Assembly: GCA_905236585.1 (NCBI GenBank)
Contig: CAJOQZ010000217.1
Location: 1-6,615, forward strand
Source: an uncultured Lachnospiraceae bacterium
GTDB taxonomy: Bacteria; Bacillota; Clostridia; Lachnospirales; Lachnospiraceae
Length of the DNA: 6,615 bases
Reading direction: 5' to 3'
The notes under the pieces were generated by a model. That model did no database searches. It had not been told where the DNA came from and saw only the letters and a list, made by a program, of their open reading frames with translations. The position numbers and the translations under genes are program-made. Positions 5,391-6,615 of this stretch are shown here, one piece after another (the first letter of the stretch is position 1; each line of letters opens with the position of its first letter).

Positions 5391-6054
5391 AGAGATCCTA
5401 TCCCTTGCTTATAAGATGGCGGATCTGGAAAATCGTCTTTATCAGACCGCCTATGAAGAAAACCATATGATGGCAGGTACTGTCCGCATCGCAACCGTAC
5501 CGATTGGAGCCTCACTTATCCTGTCACGTGTTCTCCCGATATTCAAAAAGCAGTTCCCCTGTGTACAGGTAGAGCTGCTTGAAGGCACCCCTCTTGAAGT
5601 GAAAAATATGGTAATGGACTACCAGGTAGACATCGGCATCAGCACTTCTCCTTACATGGGACTGTCACATAAGCTCCTGATGAAAGACCGCATGATCTCC
5701 ATAAACAGAGATAAGTCTGTTAAGATCGACCTGAAAAAGGATACCTCGGATCTTGTTCTCTGCCGCGTGGCACATGATTCACTCTCGGAACAACTGACCG
5801 GTCAGAGCATCGACCTGTCTCACAGTCTTGTTGTAGAAGCTGCCAGCACACAGATCAATATGATTGAAGAAGGAAACGGACGTGGCATCATTTCGGAGCT
5901 CATGCTATCCACAATCCCTAATGAGCTTGTCAGAGGAACCAGCAATCCCAAAATGGAAATGGAGATCAGCCTCATTACGCATGATTTTGATGAGCTGTCT
6001 ACCGCAGCAAAGGAAATGTCGGAAATGATCCTGCAAAGAGCTCAGGAGCAATAA
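5350..6054 (+). pseudogene. LysR-type transcriptional regulator lacking its N-terminal DNA-binding domain
   Basis: The 234 codons start at RGKLTLTDVGKEIL, which is the end of the LysR winged helix-turn-helix (usually about residues 50-65). The linker helix follows to about residue 40, then a complete effector-binding domain: GTVRIATVPIGASLILSRVL (43-62), FKKQFPCVQVELLEG (65-79), VDIGIS (93-98) and the second-lobe segment EEGNGRGIISEL (173-184). Intact LysR regulators are about 290-300 residues, so about 55-60 residues including the whole helix-turn-helix are missing. An in-frame TGA at 5347 and another at 5332 close the frame upstream. AGGAG at 5334-5338 is 11 bases before the ATG and may be fortuitous. 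The product could fold as a ligand-binding domain but could not bind DNA in the usual way. GC content (31 of 60 at 5461-5520) is higher than on either side. The break lies at or near the junction with the remnant at 4995-5348. Confidence 0.75.
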
Positions 6055-6077
6055 CCTATATTCCGAGTTATCGCTCC
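6045..6077. terminator. Hairpin spanning both stop codons of a convergent gene pair
   Basis: GGAGCAATAAC (6045-6055) and GTTATCGCTCC (6067-6077) flank an 11-base loop. On the minus-strand RNA all 11 positions pair, counting one G-U; on the plus-strand RNA there is one A-C mismatch. It covers the TAA stops of the LysR remnant (6052-6054) and the acetyltransferase (6068-6070). Neither side has a U-tract, so it may act as a weak bidirectional terminator or an RNA-end stabiliser rather than a classical intrinsic terminator. Confidence 0.4.
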
Positions 6078-6523
6078 AACCTCATAACATCATAACAGAG
6101 ATAATCTCCGTTATCAGTCTTTACAGTATTATACTCAGTCTCCTTGTATCCACGCTTCCTATATATTCTTTTTGCTGGAAGTGATGCATCCATCTCAACA
6201 AAAGAATAGTTCTTGAGTATCTCTTTCTCAGCGAAGTCTAAAAGTGTTCTTCCATATCCTTTGTGTTGACAATGGGGCATCACAAAAAGCCTGTTTATAT
6301 CATTTTCGGATATAGTTACCGTTCCGACAACATCACCATCATCTATCAGCAAATACGCTTTACCATCTTCTATATCGTTAACGATACTTTCGTCAGAATG
6401 GTGTTTCATAAAGAACTCCACTGCCCCCGGCGGATAATACTTAGGATATATTTCCATAATTGTAGTTTGTGTAATCTTCTTAACATCTTCAAAACTATTC
6501 TTATCTGCTTTTATAATATCCAT
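6068..6523 (-). CDS. GNAT family N-acetyltransferase
   Basis: This is a complete single-domain GNAT enzyme (151 aa, typical length), expected to be cytosolic and to transfer an acetyl group from acetyl-CoA to an amine that cannot be named from sequence. Beta strands 2-4 are seen in AYLLIDDGDVVGTVTI (56-71). Motif A is RLFVMPHCQHKGYGRTLL (78-95), with the acetyl-CoA pyrophosphate-binding Q-x-x-G-x-G at Gln86, Gly89 and Gly91. Motif B, with a Tyr positioned as in many GNAT enzymes, is SLPAKRIYRKRGYKE (114-128). The C-terminus gives the usual last strand (YLCYDVMRLER). The ATG at 6523 has only a distant GAGG (6536-6539, 12 bases away), so expression may depend partly on coupling to the gene upstream, whose stop is 28 bases away. 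It converges on the LysR remnant with 13 bases between stop codons. Confidence 0.9.
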   Translation of the reverse strand: MDIIKADKNSFEDVKKITQTTIMEIYPKYYPPGAVEFFMKHHSDESIVNDIEDGKAYLLIDDGDVVGTVTISENDINRLFVMPHCQHKGYGRTLLDFAEKEILKNYSFVEMDASLPAKRIYRKRGYKETEYNTVKTDNGDYLCYDVMRLER

Positions 6524-6551
6524 TTACCATTCGTACCTCGTATATAATAAT

Positions 6552-6615
6552 CTACTTCTTTTTCTTTGGTGCCGGAAGTTCATCATACATAGCCTCAAGC
6601 AATGTTCTAAGGAAC
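6552..6615 (-). CDS. C-terminal end of an unidentified protein (partial, 20 codons)
   Basis: On the minus strand one frame reads FLRTLLEAMYDELPAPKKKK and then a TAG at 6554-6552; it is open to the right edge. The mix of an amphipathic helix, a Pro/Ala turn and a tetralysine tail is more protein-like than the other two frames. It would be co-directional with the acetyltransferase, 28 bases upstream of its start, which is a plausible operon spacing. Twenty residues are too few to name a family, and the reading could be chance. Confidence 0.4.
   Translation of the reverse strand, partial: FLRTLLEAMYDELPAPKKKK

Overview
The window looks like a low- to mid-GC Firmicute, most likely a clostridial (Lachnospiraceae-type) genome. 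This is inferred from purine-rich Shine-Dalgarno sites (for example AAAGGAGG before the Uma2 gene), tight same-strand gene packing, and the protein families present. No rRNA, tRNA, CRISPR array or intact mobile element was seen.

Left two thirds (1-4739, all minus strand, read right to left). Six genes follow each other with gaps of about 12-35 bp or overlaps, and look like one transcription unit. In order of transcription they are: (1) an Rpe/AlsE-type sugar-phosphate epimerase; (2) an IspD/TarI-type cytidylyltransferase; (3) a GatD-like zinc polyol-phosphate dehydrogenase; (4) a Uma2-family PD-(D/E)XK protein; (5) a 325-residue coiled-coil protein; (6) a second charged, coiled-coil-rich protein that overlaps the fifth gene by 14 bp and runs off the left edge. 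The first three make chemical sense together: a ketose phosphate is epimerised, reduced to an alditol phosphate and activated with CTP to a CDP-alditol, a precursor for a teichoic-acid-like or capsular polymer. The exact sugar cannot be read from the sequence. Ribitol is the default guess, but arabinitol, xylitol or a hexitol are open, because the dehydrogenase resembles GatD more than TarJ and the epimerase has AlsE-like features. The last three genes have no obvious link to that pathway.

Middle (4740-5350). A 255-bp non-coding stretch holds a terminator-like hairpin and a 64-bp inverted-repeat structure. It is followed by a gene remnant, strongly AT-rich in places, on the minus strand. The remnant looks like an internal piece of a larger protein, tentatively a GHKL/HSP90-like ATPase, cut at both ends.

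Right end (5350-6615). A LysR-type regulator on the plus strand lacks its DNA-binding domain and abuts the remnant. It is convergent with an intact GNAT acetyltransferase on the minus strand, and an 11-bp hairpin covers both stop codons. The last 64 bases encode the C-terminal end of another minus-strand protein that ends in four lysines. The 4740-6060 stretch reads as a recombination scar between a tidy operon and the next functional gene.
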